From NCBI GenBank assembly GCA_019638385.1, contig JAHBTW010000024.1:1-64000 (forward strand): a DNA stretch of 64,000 nt. The letters run 5' to 3'. Made by a program: the position numbers and the translations under genes. Source of the stretch: Saprospiraceae bacterium (GTDB taxonomy: Bacteria > Bacteroidota > Bacteroidia > Chitinophagales > Saprospiraceae). Position 1 is the first letter of the stretch. The number at the start of each line of letters is the position of its first letter. Of this stretch, positions 42,350-52,023 are shown piece after piece. The notes under the pieces were generated by a model. That model had not been told where the DNA came from, made no database searches, and saw only the letters and a program-made list of their open reading frames with translations.

Positions 42350-44278
42350 TTAATACACCGCCTGCGTTTGCAGCGCTGCCCGGATTTCAACCTGCAAGGT
42401 GTCGGGCCGAAGCGGTTTGGCTATGTATCCGCTGAACCCATGCGACAGATAATGCGCTTTTTCTTCCTCATGGGGACTGGGTGAAACGGCGATAAAAGGA
42501 GCTGAAGTATGTTTTTTCAGGGTACTGAAAGCCTCGATTCCATCGGTATCCGGCATTTGGAGATCGAGCAGCACGAGGTCAAAATGTCGCCCGTTGAGCA
42601 GGTGTAATGCGGTGGGTATATCTTCGGCGAGTTCCACAGCGCCGCCGATGTTCACCTGGTTCAAGACGCTTCTTCCCGCAATGCGGTGCAAGGCATGATC
42701 GTCAATAAGCAGAATGTTCAAGGCCGGCAGTTCATACGTATCGTCGGATGAAGAGGCGGTTTTTACATCGGGCATTTCGACCGGAACCCACACCTCCAGC
42801 ATATCGCACAACCCGTCGGTTTCGCGAATTTCATATCTACCGCCGAGGAAGCGGACCAGCGCGCCGGAAACGGCCAATGAGGGGGTCTTTGCGCTGAATT
42901 GGGGCGCAATGACCTGTGAAGAATCCCCTTCTTCCAGCGCAGCGTGGAGTTGTTGCACCGGAAAGGTTTTTACCCCGGGGATGAACCGGAAGTGGAATTC
43001 GGGTCGTTCGGGTACAGCCGTTGTGCAGGCGAATTGAAATTGAAGCGGCGTGTCGGGAGACGCGTTTTCTGAAAAGGCGCACTTAAAGAGGTTGAAGCAT
43101 ATCTGGGTCATTTTCTTTTCATCTCCCTGTATGGTTTCAGGCATGTCGGGCTGCATGGTAAACTGAAAACCCGCGCCGGCTCTGCGGGCCTGCAATTCAG
43201 CGGTCTCGTGGAGGTTTTGAAAAAAAGCGCGCGTAGAAAAATAAGTCTTTTCCTTCGACAGCGATTGCGTGAGCGCCATTTGTACGAAGAGCAAGTTGTT
43301 GATGTGCAACCACAGATCGTCCATACCGACGCGAAAATCGTGCAGTAAATCGAGCTGGGCCGGGCCGGCTGTTTTTTGTAGCAAGTGCGCCAGTCCTATA
43401 GAGTCAAAAAATGGTTTTTGTATTTGGCTCCCCAAAGCGGTGAGCACTTCTTTGCTCCAGCGAGTGTCGTCTCTTTTTTTATCCGGCCGGGGAGGAAAGG
43501 CGCCGGTTTGGTCCGATATGTCCTGAGCGCTGCCGATGAGCAACAGGTGGCCGGATGCCTGATCGAATTGCACTTTGGCGCGTACCGATAAGTACTTGAT
43601 GCGATTGCCGGCCACAATCCAGTGTTCAATTTTGTGGATTTCTTCGTCTTTCATGGCGTCGGTAAAAAATGCCTCCACCTTCTGTTTGTCATCAAAATAC
43701 ACATAATTGAGATAATCGGACAAAGAAAGCGACAGGGCCTGCGACGGGACGCCGAATATGCGGTACATCTCATCGCCCCATTTCATTGCATGAGTTGCCA
43801 TATTCATTTCCCAGCTGGCCACCTGGGCCAGCTCCTGCGCTTCCTGAATCCGCTTTTGCCGGGAGGCGAGTTGCAGCGCCGATTCGCGGAGTTTAATCTG
43901 GGTTTGAAACCGCTGCATGGAGTGCCGGACGCTTTTCACCAAGGCGCGGCTGTCAAATTCGCCTTTTACCAAAAAATCCTGCGCACCGGCACGAACGCAT
44001 TGTACACCTACAATGTCGTTGTTGAGGCCGGTCATAACGATAGCAGGTACACTGGAAAACTCCGCCAGGTACTTTTCTAAGGTGCTGAATCCGATGCTGT
44101 CGGTCAATGAAAGATCGAGCAACACGAGATGTATCTCGTTTTCTCTGAGAATTTGGAACCCCCCACGCAAAGAATCGGCTTGGAAAAGGACGTGCCCGAA
44201 AGCGGCCTCTTCTAAATAGAGGTTGATAATTGCTGCGTCCGCGGGGTTGTCCTCAATAATAAGGATGCGTTGCTGCAT
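42350..44278 (-). CDS. Receiver-PAS-degenerate kinase-receiver signalling protein
   Basis: 642 aa, no membrane segment. N-terminal receiver (1-125; IIEDNPADA pocket, LLDLSLTDSIG phospho-Asp, LVKGEF Lys region). PAS domain (~150-265; VASWEMNMATHAMKWGDEMY). Then a kinase-like region (~285-500) where the expected phospho-His is replaced (LGSQIQKPF-D, no H) and the ATP-binding boxes are weak (GDEKKMTQICFNLFKCA). C-terminal receiver (~517-640; LLIDDHALHR, LLDLQMPDTDG, YIAKPLRP). It is probably a phosphate-receiving adaptor rather than an active kinase. Confidence 0.85.
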   Translation of the reverse strand: MQQRILIIEDNPADAAIINLYLEEAAFGHVLFQADSLRGGFQILRENEIHLVLLDLSLTDSIGFSTLEKYLAEFSSVPAIVMTGLNNDIVGVQCVRAGAQDFLVKGEFDSRALVKSVRHSMQRFQTQIKLRESALQLASRQKRIQEAQELAQVASWEMNMATHAMKWGDEMYRIFGVPSQALSLSLSDYLNYVYFDDKQKVEAFFTDAMKDEEIHKIEHWIVAGNRIKYLSVRAKVQFDQASGHLLLIGSAQDISDQTGAFPPRPDKKRDDTRWSKEVLTALGSQIQKPFFDSIGLAHLLQKTAGPAQLDLLHDFRVGMDDLWLHINNLLFVQMALTQSLSKEKTYFSTRAFFQNLHETAELQARRAGAGFQFTMQPDMPETIQGDEKKMTQICFNLFKCAFSENASPDTPLQFQFACTTAVPERPEFHFRFIPGVKTFPVQQLHAALEEGDSSQVIAPQFSAKTPSLAVSGALVRFLGGRYEIRETDGLCDMLEVWVPVEMPDVKTASSSDDTYELPALNILLIDDHALHRIAGRSVLNQVNIGGAVELAEDIPTALHLLNGRHFDLVLLDLQMPDTDGIEAFSTLKKHTSAPFIAVSPSPHEEEKAHYLSHGFSGYIAKPLRPDTLQVEIRAALQTQAVY

Positions 44279-44424
44279 GTGTATTTTTGTATTAATTTGT
44301 TTTGCTTTACTTTTTCAGCAAGGAGGAACTTATTGCACCGAAAATTCGAGTGATTTACGATTTTTGAGGGGAAAAAATGTTCGGATAAATTAATTATAAG
44401 TGATGAAACAAAAGCCGAAGATAT

Positions 44425-44432
44425 TAGTTTTG
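44425..44432 (+). promoter_or_regulatory. -7 box TAGTTTTG for the polyprenyl synthase gene
   Basis: TAGTTTTG is 19 nt upstream of ATG 44452. The rest of the divergent gap (44279-44424) is AT-rich and unstructured. Confidence 0.55.
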
Positions 44433-44451
44433 AGGCAAATCCGAAATTGTG

Positions 44452-45432
44452 ATGGCAAAAAATATAGCAGGGCTTCAGGAGGTATTTTCCACATTTTTGG
44501 CGGCAATGGAAACCGGTCGCGAACCGCGTAGCTTATATGCTCCCGCCGATTATATAATGACCCTCGGGGGCAAGCGCCTGCGGCCGCTTCTCACCCTTAT
44601 GGGCTGCGAATTGTTTGGCCGCCCTGCTGAGGACGCTCTTCCCGCGGCTATGGCCGTAGAGATATTCCACAATTTCAGCTTGGTACACGACGACATCATG
44701 GACCAGGCGCCATTACGCCGGGGCATGCCCACGGTTCATGAAAAGTACGGCCTCAATGCCGGTATTCTTTCGGGCGATGTAATGCTCATCGACGCCTACC
44801 GCAGCCTGTGCCGATGCCCTGCCGACGCCTCGCTCGCCCGGTTGATGGAGCGGTTCAATCGCATGGCTGCGGAGGTGTGCGAAGGGCAGGCTTTGGATAT
44901 GGAGTTTGAGCGCCGCAATGATGTAACGCTTCCCGAATACCTCCGCATGATAGAGCAAAAAACCGCTGCGCTCATCGGCGCGGGCTTGGCGCTCGGCGCC
45001 GTCATTGCAGGGGCCTCGCCCGAAGAGGAATATCATATAGACGCATTCGGACGGCACATCGGTATCGCCTTTCAAATTCAGGACGACCTCTTGGATACTT
45101 TCGGCGACCCGGATAAATTTGGAAAAAAAACCGGGGGCGACATCGTGCAAAACAAAAAAACGTTCCTGCTGCTCAAGGCTTTGGAAGTGGCGGATGAAAA
45201 ATCTCGCGCTGCGCTCTTATCCTGGTACGAAAAGGCAGAAGGCGACGAATCCGAAAAAATTGAAGAGGTCAAATCCATTTTTCAAACGCTCCGCATTCCG
45301 GAGCAGACAGAGGCGGCCAAAGCCTCGTTTCAACGCACCGCCTTCGAACACTTGCGCGCCATCAACACCCCCGACGACCGGAAAGCGCCCATCATCGAGT
45401 TCTCCGACTGGCTTTTCCAACGCGATGTATGA
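44452..45432 (+). CDS. Trans-polyprenyl diphosphate synthase
   Basis: 326 aa from ATG 44452 (a GTG one codon earlier is possible). The first aspartate-rich motif is HDDIMD (near residue 83) with GGKRLRP (~40-46). The second motif is QDDLLD near 210, with GKKTGGDI downstream. These bind Mg and allylic diphosphate for chain elongation from isopentenyl diphosphate. Chain length (farnesyl/geranylgeranyl or longer) is not decided by sequence alone. Ends 45432; followed by a small hairpin. Confidence 0.93.
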   Translation: MAKNIAGLQEVFSTFLAAMETGREPRSLYAPADYIMTLGGKRLRPLLTLMGCELFGRPAEDALPAAMAVEIFHNFSLVHDDIMDQAPLRRGMPTVHEKYGLNAGILSGDVMLIDAYRSLCRCPADASLARLMERFNRMAAEVCEGQALDMEFERRNDVTLPEYLRMIEQKTAALIGAGLALGAVIAGASPEEEYHIDAFGRHIGIAFQIQDDLLDTFGDPDKFGKKTGGDIVQNKKTFLLLKALEVADEKSRAALLSWYEKAEGDESEKIEEVKSIFQTLRIPEQTEAAKASFQRTAFEHLRAINTPDDRKAPIIEFSDWLFQRDV

Positions 45433-45460
45433 GGAGAAATTAGCGCAAAAGAAAAGGAGC

Positions 45461-45476
45461 AATCACCGAAGTGATT
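45461..45476. terminator. Short hairpin after the polyprenyl synthase gene
   Basis: AATCAC-CGAA-GTGATT is a 6-bp stem with a GNRA-like loop, without a T tract. It may stabilise or weakly terminate. The rest of the gap to 45602 has no supported gene. Confidence 0.35.
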
Positions 45477-45602
45477 ACCCCTCACACTATGAAACACTAT
45501 ATTGATCTTCAATCGGGAAAAGAACCCCGATACATATACGATTCGTTTCGAGATCGTAAAGGTATGACCTTTTGAGAGCTTGTGCAAAAAAATAGATTAA
45601 AA

Positions 45603-46055
45603 TTATTGGCCATCCAAAAACAGCTTACCGTTCCACCAATCCTTTTCTATCGCAGCGGCATATTTCTCATAGAAACGTAGCGCCGGTTCGTTCCAGTCCA
45701 ATACCTGCCACTTTACTAAGCGGCAGCCCTTTTGCCGGGCGGTTTCCAGAAAAGCGTCGAATAAAACCCGGCCGATGCCTTCTCCGCGCCGCGCTGCTGT
45801 TATCACAAAGTCTTCCAGATACATCATGCGCCCTTTCCAGGTGGAATAGGCAAAATGATAAAGCGCCATACCGACCGTTTCTTCCCCGTCTTTTGCCAGC
45901 AATACTTCGAATATGCCGGCATCGAAATCGCGTTCATAGTCGGTTACCGTAGCGATCAATTCCGGTTCGGCGCGCTCGTATATGGCCAGTTCGCGCACTA
46001 AGGCATGTACTGCCGGCATATCGCTGCGAGTTGCTTTTGAGGTGGTAATGTTCAT
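45603..46055 (-). CDS. GNAT acetyltransferase, diamine/polyamine-acetyltransferase-like
   Basis: Start taken at ATG 46055 (MNITTSKATRSDM), 35 nt downstream of a -7 box; an earlier ATG at 46088 sits within the expected promoter spacing. ~150 aa. GNAT core: ATRSDMPAVHALVREL, then YFAYSTWKGRMMYLEDFVI, then the acetyl-CoA loop RGEGIGRVLFDAF and WQVLDWNEPALRFYEKYAA. This pattern matches spermidine/diamine N-acetyltransferases more than other GNATs. Substrate inferred only. Confidence 0.85.
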   Translation of the reverse strand: MNITTSKATRSDMPAVHALVRELAIYERAEPELIATVTDYERDFDAGIFEVLLAKDGEETVGMALYHFAYSTWKGRMMYLEDFVITAARRGEGIGRVLFDAFLETARQKGCRLVKWQVLDWNEPALRFYEKYAAAIEKDWWNGKLFLDGQ

Positions 46056-46089
46056 ACTGTTCTGAATAATAGAGTTATTAACTAACACC

Positions 46090-46097
46090 CAAAGATA
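46090..46097 (-). promoter_or_regulatory. -7 box TATCTTTG for the acetyltransferase
   Basis: CAAAGATA on the plus strand gives TATCTTTG, 35 nt upstream of ATG 46055. It supports the shorter start. Confidence 0.5.
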
Positions 46098-46219
46098 GGC
46101 GGATACGTCTGTGCAGGAACATCCTTTTATCCAATGTAAAGGAGAATTGATAGATTTTTTTGTCCGGTTCGTTATCCGGCGCGTACTATTGTCTTTCTTA
46201 AATAAAAATCGCTTCCCTT

Positions 46220-47650
46220 ATGAAACGAATTCGCCTGCTCACCGTATTAGCTCTATCCGGGCTGAGTCTGGGGTTGTTCGGCCAATCGGCTCCCTGGACG
46301 CTTGAAAAATGCGTCAATTATGCCGTGCAAAACAGTTTGCGCGTCAAGCAATCCCAGGCACTCATCCGGGATGGAGAACTCGCGGTAAAACAAGGGCAAA
46401 TGAGCCGCCTTCCCTCGTTGAACGCCAGCACGAGCGCCGGGGCGCAATTTGGCCGCACCATTGACCCTTTCACCAACACTTTTGCCACTTCTTCCATCAA
46501 GTTCAACAGCTTCGGCCTCAGTGCCGGTATGCCGCTCTACACCGGCGGCCGCATCAGCGCCGGGATTCATCAAAGCAAGCTGGAATTGGAGGCCCGCGCG
46601 TACGATTTGCAAAACGTGTCCAATACACTCGCTTTGGACGTGGCCCGTTCTTACCTCACTATTCTGTTGGCTCAGGAGCAGTTGGACAATGCCGAACGAC
46701 AGCTCAACCTCTCCCGGCAGCAACTCGACCAAACCGATAAACTCATCCGCGCAGGCGCCCTGCCGCCCAACGATCGCTTGGACGTGTTGGCCCAAATAGC
46801 CCGTAACGAACAGGTTGTGGTAGAAGTGCGCAATGCCGTGAGAAGTGCTTACCTCGGCTTGCGCCAATTGATGGAATTGCCGCCCGATGAGGACCTCGTG
46901 ATCGCCCGGCCGGAAATCACCGTGCCCGAAGTGATAGACCAGGCTACCTTGTCATTTCCCGCCGTATATGCTTCCGCCCTGAGCAACCAGCCTCAAATCA
47001 AATCGGGCGATTTGCGGCTTAAGGCTGCCGCAGACGGCATCACGCTGGCCCGCTCCGGGATGTTGCCCACGCTCAGCATCGGCGGTAACCTCAACACGGC
47101 GTTCTCCTCGGTGGCCCGGCAAGTGGACGGCTTTCAAACAATACGCCAATCGCAAACCGTATTTATTGACGGCCAGCCCATCCTCTTCGAAACGGACGTT
47201 TTGTCGCCCATCTTCATGGACATCCCCTACTTCAATCAATTGAACAATAACTTCGGCCAGTCCATCGGTCTTACCTTGTCGGTTCCCATTTACAACAACC
47301 ATCGCAATAACATCGCCGTGGAGCGCGCTCGTCTCGGCGTACTCAACCAGGAACTGCAAAACCGCCAACAACGCCAACTGCTCCAAACGGTGGTACAACA
47401 AGCCATCAACGATGCAATGGCCGCCCGCGAAGCCTGGATGGCCGGCAACAAAGCCGTGGAGGCAGCACAAGCCGCCTTCGACAACGCCCAAAAGCGATTT
47501 GACCTCGGCGCCATCAATGCGCTCCAATACAGCACTGCCCGCATTACGCTCGATTCTGCACAGGTGGACCTCATCCGGGCTAAATACCAATATCTGTTCA
47601 ATTTGAAAAACGTCGAGTTTTATCTGGGGAAACCCATGCAACTGAATTAA
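46220..47650 (+). CDS. TolC-family outer-membrane efflux protein
   Basis: 476 aa. Signal peptide 1-22 (LSLGLFGQ). Two duplicated halves of the TolC fold: long helices (NVSNTLALDVARSYLTILLA, QQLDQTDKLIRAGAL) and beta-barrel strands (FGLSAGMPLYTGG, GLTLSVPIYNNH). It forms the outer-membrane channel of a tripartite efflux or export machine. The adaptor gene follows 29 nt downstream, but no inner-membrane pump follows in this operon. Confidence 0.93.
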   Translation: MKRIRLLTVLALSGLSLGLFGQSAPWTLEKCVNYAVQNSLRVKQSQALIRDGELAVKQGQMSRLPSLNASTSAGAQFGRTIDPFTNTFATSSIKFNSFGLSAGMPLYTGGRISAGIHQSKLELEARAYDLQNVSNTLALDVARSYLTILLAQEQLDNAERQLNLSRQQLDQTDKLIRAGALPPNDRLDVLAQIARNEQVVVEVRNAVRSAYLGLRQLMELPPDEDLVIARPEITVPEVIDQATLSFPAVYASALSNQPQIKSGDLRLKAAADGITLARSGMLPTLSIGGNLNTAFSSVARQVDGFQTIRQSQTVFIDGQPILFETDVLSPIFMDIPYFNQLNNNFGQSIGLTLSVPIYNNHRNNIAVERARLGVLNQELQNRQQRQLLQTVVQQAINDAMAAREAWMAGNKAVEAAQAAFDNAQKRFDLGAINALQYSTARITLDSAQVDLIRAKYQYLFNLKNVEFYLGKPMQLN

Positions 47651-47679
47651 TCATCATATTTTAAACACGGACGATAGTC

Positions 47680-49104
47680 ATGGCAAAGAGAAAAAATAAC
47701 AACTTGCTCCTCATCGGTTTGGCGGCAATTGTAGTGTTGCTCATCGTAGTGGTGGCGATTAAGCAAAAATCGAAACCCAAAGGAGAGCAGGTGCTCACGG
47801 AAAAAGCGGAAAAGCGGACCCTTCGCGAGAAAGTGGCCGCCAGTGGGAAAATTTTTCCGGTAACGGAAATCAAAATCAGTTCCGATGTATCGGGCGAGGT
47901 AGTGGAGTTGTATGTGGCAGAAGGCGATTCGGTGGTGGCCAACCAGTTGCTGGCCCGTATTGACCCCGACGCTTACCAGAGCCAGGTGGAGCGCGGTGAA
48001 GCCGGGGTGCGCAGCGCGCAGGCGCAGGCCGCTAACGCCCGCAGCCAGATAGAAACCCTGCGCGCACAAAAAGAACAGGTGGAAGCCCAACTTACCAATG
48101 CCCGCGAAATACACAAGCGCAACGAAAAGCTCCGCAAAGACGGCGTCATTTCCGATGCCGATTTCGATACGTCTCTGTCCAACCTTCGCGCATTGGAAGC
48201 CAACACCCGGTCTTCCGAAGCCAGCATCCGGGCTGCGCAGGAAAGCGTGAAAGCCGCTGAATTTCAAATACAAAGCGCCGAAGCCGGCCTGCGCGAACTA
48301 CGCACCAGCCTGCGCCGTACCACCATCTACGCCCCCAAAGGCGGCATCGTATCCAAGCTCAACATTGAGCGCGGCGAGCGCGTGGTAGGTACCATCCAGA
48401 TGACGGGTACCGAAATGATGCGCATTGCCGACCTGAGCCGCATGGAAGTGCGCGTGGACGTGAGCGAAAACGATATCCCCCGCGTGTCTATCGGCGATAT
48501 GGTGGATGTGGAAGTGGATGCCTACATCGGGCGGAAGTTCAAAGGCAAGGTGACTCAAATAGCCAACTCCGCCACCTCACTGGGCGGCGCTATGGCAAGC
48601 CTCACCACCGATCAGGTGACCAATTTCGAGGTGCGCATCCTCATTGATCCGGCTTCCTATTCCGATCTGGTCAGCGCAGGAAAGCCCTACCCTTTCCGGC
48701 CGGGCATGTCGGCTTCTGTAGATATCAATACCAAGACCTTGGAGAATGTGCTCAGTATCCCCATTCAGTCGGTGACAACCCGCGAAAAGAAAGACGCCAA
48801 ATCGAAAGCGAAAGTCGTTCGGAATGACGGTGACGAGGAAGACCAAAAAGAAGAGAAAAACTTCGACGACCTCATGGAAGTGGTGTTCGTCGCTGTAGGC
48901 GATACCGTAAAAATGGTGGAGGTGAAAACCGGTATTCAGGACGATACTTATATACAAATCACTTCGGGCCTCAATGAGGGCGACGAAGCGGTGAGCGGAC
49001 CTTATGCTGCCGTTTCGCGCAAGCTCAAAGCGGGCATGCTCATTCGTCGTGCTAAAGAAGAAGATCTCAACCCGGCAGCGAAGAAGAAAAAAGAAGAAGA
49101 TTAG
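47680..49104 (+). CDS. HlyD/RND-type periplasmic adaptor subunit
   Basis: 474 aa. One N-terminal membrane helix (~9-27). Lipoyl/biotinyl hairpin halves (ISSDVSGEVVELYVAEGDSV at ~67; YAPKGGIVSKLN at ~222) flank a coiled coil (~105-215, QAQAANARSQIETLRAQKEQ). Then the beta-barrel domain follows (VRVDVSENDIPRVSIGD). It links an inner-membrane pump to TolC. The C-terminus has a long Lys/Glu stretch. The missing pump is likely encoded elsewhere. The next gene is a CHAT protein instead of an ABC permease. Confidence 0.93.
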   Translation: MAKRKNNNLLLIGLAAIVVLLIVVVAIKQKSKPKGEQVLTEKAEKRTLREKVAASGKIFPVTEIKISSDVSGEVVELYVAEGDSVVANQLLARIDPDAYQSQVERGEAGVRSAQAQAANARSQIETLRAQKEQVEAQLTNAREIHKRNEKLRKDGVISDADFDTSLSNLRALEANTRSSEASIRAAQESVKAAEFQIQSAEAGLRELRTSLRRTTIYAPKGGIVSKLNIERGERVVGTIQMTGTEMMRIADLSRMEVRVDVSENDIPRVSIGDMVDVEVDAYIGRKFKGKVTQIANSATSLGGAMASLTTDQVTNFEVRILIDPASYSDLVSAGKPYPFRPGMSASVDINTKTLENVLSIPIQSVTTREKKDAKSKAKVVRNDGDEEDQKEEKNFDDLMEVVFVAVGDTVKMVEVKTGIQDDTYIQITSGLNEGDEAVSGPYAAVSRKLKAGMLIRRAKEEDLNPAAKKKKEED

Positions 49105-49169
49105 CCGGTAGTTGCGATTTTTGCCTCTGTGCAATTCCCGCTTGTGGGAATCTCTAACACCACGCACCG

Positions 49170-52010
49170 ATGCAAACGAGGCTCAGGCAAAAAATTATGA
49201 TGCTGTTTTGTGTGGCGGCAGCGGCGCTTTTTCCGCTGCCGGCACAAGACAGACTGAGCGGCTGGGAGGAAAAAATTGCCGCGTTTGAAACCGAATTCAA
49301 CCCCGACAGTCTCGCTTTTTATTACCAAAAAATAGCCCAACACCACCGGCAGGAAAATGACCTCGCCTCCTGGGCTTATGCCTGGTGGGATTGGCAGGCC
49401 GCCGTTTTCGACGACACTCCCTTGGCGCTGTCTTTATTGGACTCCGTCGTACAAACCGCCTGGCGCGCTCCCCAAACGCCCGAAGAAGCCGAGGCCATGC
49501 TCTGGGTGCAGGTCAATCGCGGCTATCACCTCTTCCAACTCGGCAAAGTGCTCGCCTCCGTCAAAGCCTACGAAGCCGCCCTGCAATGGTATCAAAATTA
49601 CGCCATCCCCGATTTTGAAGCCTTAGACTACCTCTACCTTCCGCTCGGCGCGCATTACACCCGTCTGGGCGACAACGAGAAGGCGCGGGTACTGTACGAA
49701 ACGGCGGCGCTCCGCCACCCGGAAGGTCCGGAAGACGGCGCCTTGGCCGGGCTGTACAACAACCTCGGTCTTACCTACTGGAACGAAGGCGATCAGGACA
49801 AGGCCCTGCTCGCCTTTGATAAGGGTCTGGCTTGCCGCGACGTTCCGGCCGTCAAATCGGCACTGCTGCATTTTTCTTCGGCGCAAAGTCTCCTCGCCGC
49901 CGGCCGCAGCGAAGCGGCCGAACCGCGCGTCAACACCGCGATCGCCCTGCTCCAGGAGGTAAAAAGACAATCGCCCGAGGAGGAAGCCCTGCCGGATTAT
50001 CTGTCCGGAGCGTACGCCGTGAAAGCAAAGTTGCTGTCGCAAAACGGCGATACGCCGGCAGCGCTATCTTACCTCAACCAAGCCCTGATTTTTATAAAAA
50101 CAGCCCGCGGAACGGCCCGGCATCGCGATGTGGCCAAAATCCAGTTGGAATTGGGCCGGCTTCATTTACAAAAAAATGACCCCGAACAGGCGTTGGAAGC
50201 CTTTCATGCCGCTTTGGGCAACCTCATTCCCGATCTCCCGGAAGCGGTCAATGCCTTACCGGCTACGGAGCAGCTCTATGAGGAAAACACCATTTACGAG
50301 GCGCTGGAGGGCAAAGCGGATGCCCTGTGGGCGCAGTATGGCCGGAGCCGGCAATTGGACGATCTGCGCACGGCGCTCCACTGCCATCGCCTGGCGGCCG
50401 GAACGGAGCTACTGCTGCGTCGCTTGCTGCAATACGAATCGTCTAAAATTACCTTGCTGTCGCAAAGCCGGCAGCGTGCCGCCAAAGCCATCGCCATCGC
50501 GCGCGAACTGTATGCTGTCACCGGCGACGAGGGTTTTCTGTATGAGGCATGGGCTGTTGCCGAACAGGCGAAATCGGTCATCCTGTTGGAAGCCGTACAA
50601 AGCAACCGCTTCCACAGTTCGGCGGAAGCTGGCGATACCCTGCCTGCCGCAGAGCGCCGCATTCGGAAACAAATAGCCTATTTCGACCGCCTGCTCCTGC
50701 TCGAACCTGCCTCGCCGCTGCGCCCGGAGTGGGTAGCACAATTGGATGAACTCCAACGGCAACTGGCCGAAACGGAGCGGCAATTGGAAGCCCAATATCC
50801 CGCCTGGGTAGCCCTGCGTGCGCAAGCCGAAGTCTTTTCGGGCGCCTCGGTAAAGGCATTGCGCGATACCTTGCCGGGCTATGCGCTGATAGAGTTTTTT
50901 GTAGGAACGGACGATATAGAAGTGTTTGGGCAGTCGCCCAACGGCCAGGCGATATGGAAAACAATCCCTCGCGCCGATTCGGTGAGCGCACAGGTGCAGT
51001 CATTTATTTTGCTACTGCAATCGCGGGAAGCGCTGCAAACGCCCGGCGCCTACCGCGCCTCGGCTTACGATATCTATACCCGACTTCTGCAACCCGCGCT
51101 TTCGGCTTTTGGAACGCAACAACCGGCCAATGTGCTCATCGTGCCCGATGCCTGGCTGGCCTTTTTACCTTTTGAAGCCCTGTATTACGAGCCGGCGCCG
51201 GAGGCAGGCTGGGAGCGCGCTCCTTTTTTGCTGAAACGATACGGCATTCATTACGACTTTTCATTGGCGGTATTGGAGAACCGGCGGGGCTTAGTGTCCC
51301 GTGCGGGTCGCAACATCGCACAGTTTTCGCCCCGTTTTGAGGCCGGGCAAAGAAACCTGCCGCCTTTGCTTCACAGTTCCGGCGAAGCGCCTGTATCTAA
51401 GCGTTGCCAAAGCGCCCTGTATGAAGATGAGCGCGCCGGCCTCGCCGAATTGCAACAGGCTGCGTCTCAATACGCCGTGCTGCATCTCTCCACGCATGCC
51501 GGGGTGGATACCGGCGGCCTCCTGCCCCGTGTGGAACTCTTCGACCGCGCGGCTTATCTGCCCGACGTGTATGCGCTCAACTTGCAGTCCGAACTCGTGG
51601 TGCTTAGCGCCTGCCAAACGGCGCTGGGCCGCTTCCGGCAGGGCGAAGGCGTCATGAGCCTGTCGCGCGCATTCGCGTATGCCGGCGCGAAAGGTTTGGT
51701 GGCGAGCCTTTGGATGATCAATGAAGTGGCTACCGCCCGCGTATTGCAAGCTATGTACGCCGAACTCAATGCCGGCGCCGCCAAACCCGCTGCGCTCCGG
51801 CAGGCCAAGCTCCGCTACCTCGACGATCCGGACGTACCCGCGTTTGAAAAATCGCCCTACTATTGGGCCGGGTTGGTTTATACAGGCGACGAAGCGAGCC
51901 TCCGGTGGAAAAAATGCGGTATGCCCCGACCGACACTTTTTGCGCTTGGTGTATTGCTGCTCGCGGGAGGGCTTTTTGGGGTGTTTTTCAAAAAATGGCG
52001 GACGAAGTAA
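49170..52010 (+). CDS. CHAT-domain protein with TPR repeats and a C-terminal anchor
   Basis: 946 aa. N-terminal signal sequence ~1-26. TPR-like repeats from ~residue 60 to 420 (FQLGKVLASVKAYEAALQWY, AGLYNNLGLTYWNEGDQDKA). A long coiled segment (~500-560) precedes the CHAT protease domain (~580-915), with His in VLHLSTHAG (~776) and Cys in VVLSACQTALG (~814). RQGEGVMSLSRAFAYAG follows. A final helix (LFALGVLLLAGGLFGVFF, KK end) anchors it. It is a caspase-like cysteine peptidase exposed outside the cytoplasm. Downstream of the TolC/HlyD genes on the same strand. Confidence 0.9.
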   Translation: MQTRLRQKIMMLFCVAAAALFPLPAQDRLSGWEEKIAAFETEFNPDSLAFYYQKIAQHHRQENDLASWAYAWWDWQAAVFDDTPLALSLLDSVVQTAWRAPQTPEEAEAMLWVQVNRGYHLFQLGKVLASVKAYEAALQWYQNYAIPDFEALDYLYLPLGAHYTRLGDNEKARVLYETAALRHPEGPEDGALAGLYNNLGLTYWNEGDQDKALLAFDKGLACRDVPAVKSALLHFSSAQSLLAAGRSEAAEPRVNTAIALLQEVKRQSPEEEALPDYLSGAYAVKAKLLSQNGDTPAALSYLNQALIFIKTARGTARHRDVAKIQLELGRLHLQKNDPEQALEAFHAALGNLIPDLPEAVNALPATEQLYEENTIYEALEGKADALWAQYGRSRQLDDLRTALHCHRLAAGTELLLRRLLQYESSKITLLSQSRQRAAKAIAIARELYAVTGDEGFLYEAWAVAEQAKSVILLEAVQSNRFHSSAEAGDTLPAAERRIRKQIAYFDRLLLLEPASPLRPEWVAQLDELQRQLAETERQLEAQYPAWVALRAQAEVFSGASVKALRDTLPGYALIEFFVGTDDIEVFGQSPNGQAIWKTIPRADSVSAQVQSFILLLQSREALQTPGAYRASAYDIYTRLLQPALSAFGTQQPANVLIVPDAWLAFLPFEALYYEPAPEAGWERAPFLLKRYGIHYDFSLAVLENRRGLVSRAGRNIAQFSPRFEAGQRNLPPLLHSSGEAPVSKRCQSALYEDERAGLAELQQAASQYAVLHLSTHAGVDTGGLLPRVELFDRAAYLPDVYALNLQSELVVLSACQTALGRFRQGEGVMSLSRAFAYAGAKGLVASLWMINEVATARVLQAMYAELNAGAAKPAALRQAKLRYLDDPDVPAFEKSPYYWAGLVYTGDEASLRWKKCGMPRPTLFALGVLLLAGGLFGVFFKKWRTK

Positions 52011-52023
52011 AAATCAATCGGCT

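Noticed and set aside
45489..45575. 28-codon frame (MKHYIDLQSGKEPRY...) after the polyprenyl synthase
   Set aside because: Too short and without a recognised family; could be a remnant but cannot be supported.
51721..52023. Upstream extension of the GH30 frame
   Set aside because: Overlaps the CHAT gene; the lipoprotein signal starts at ATG 52024.
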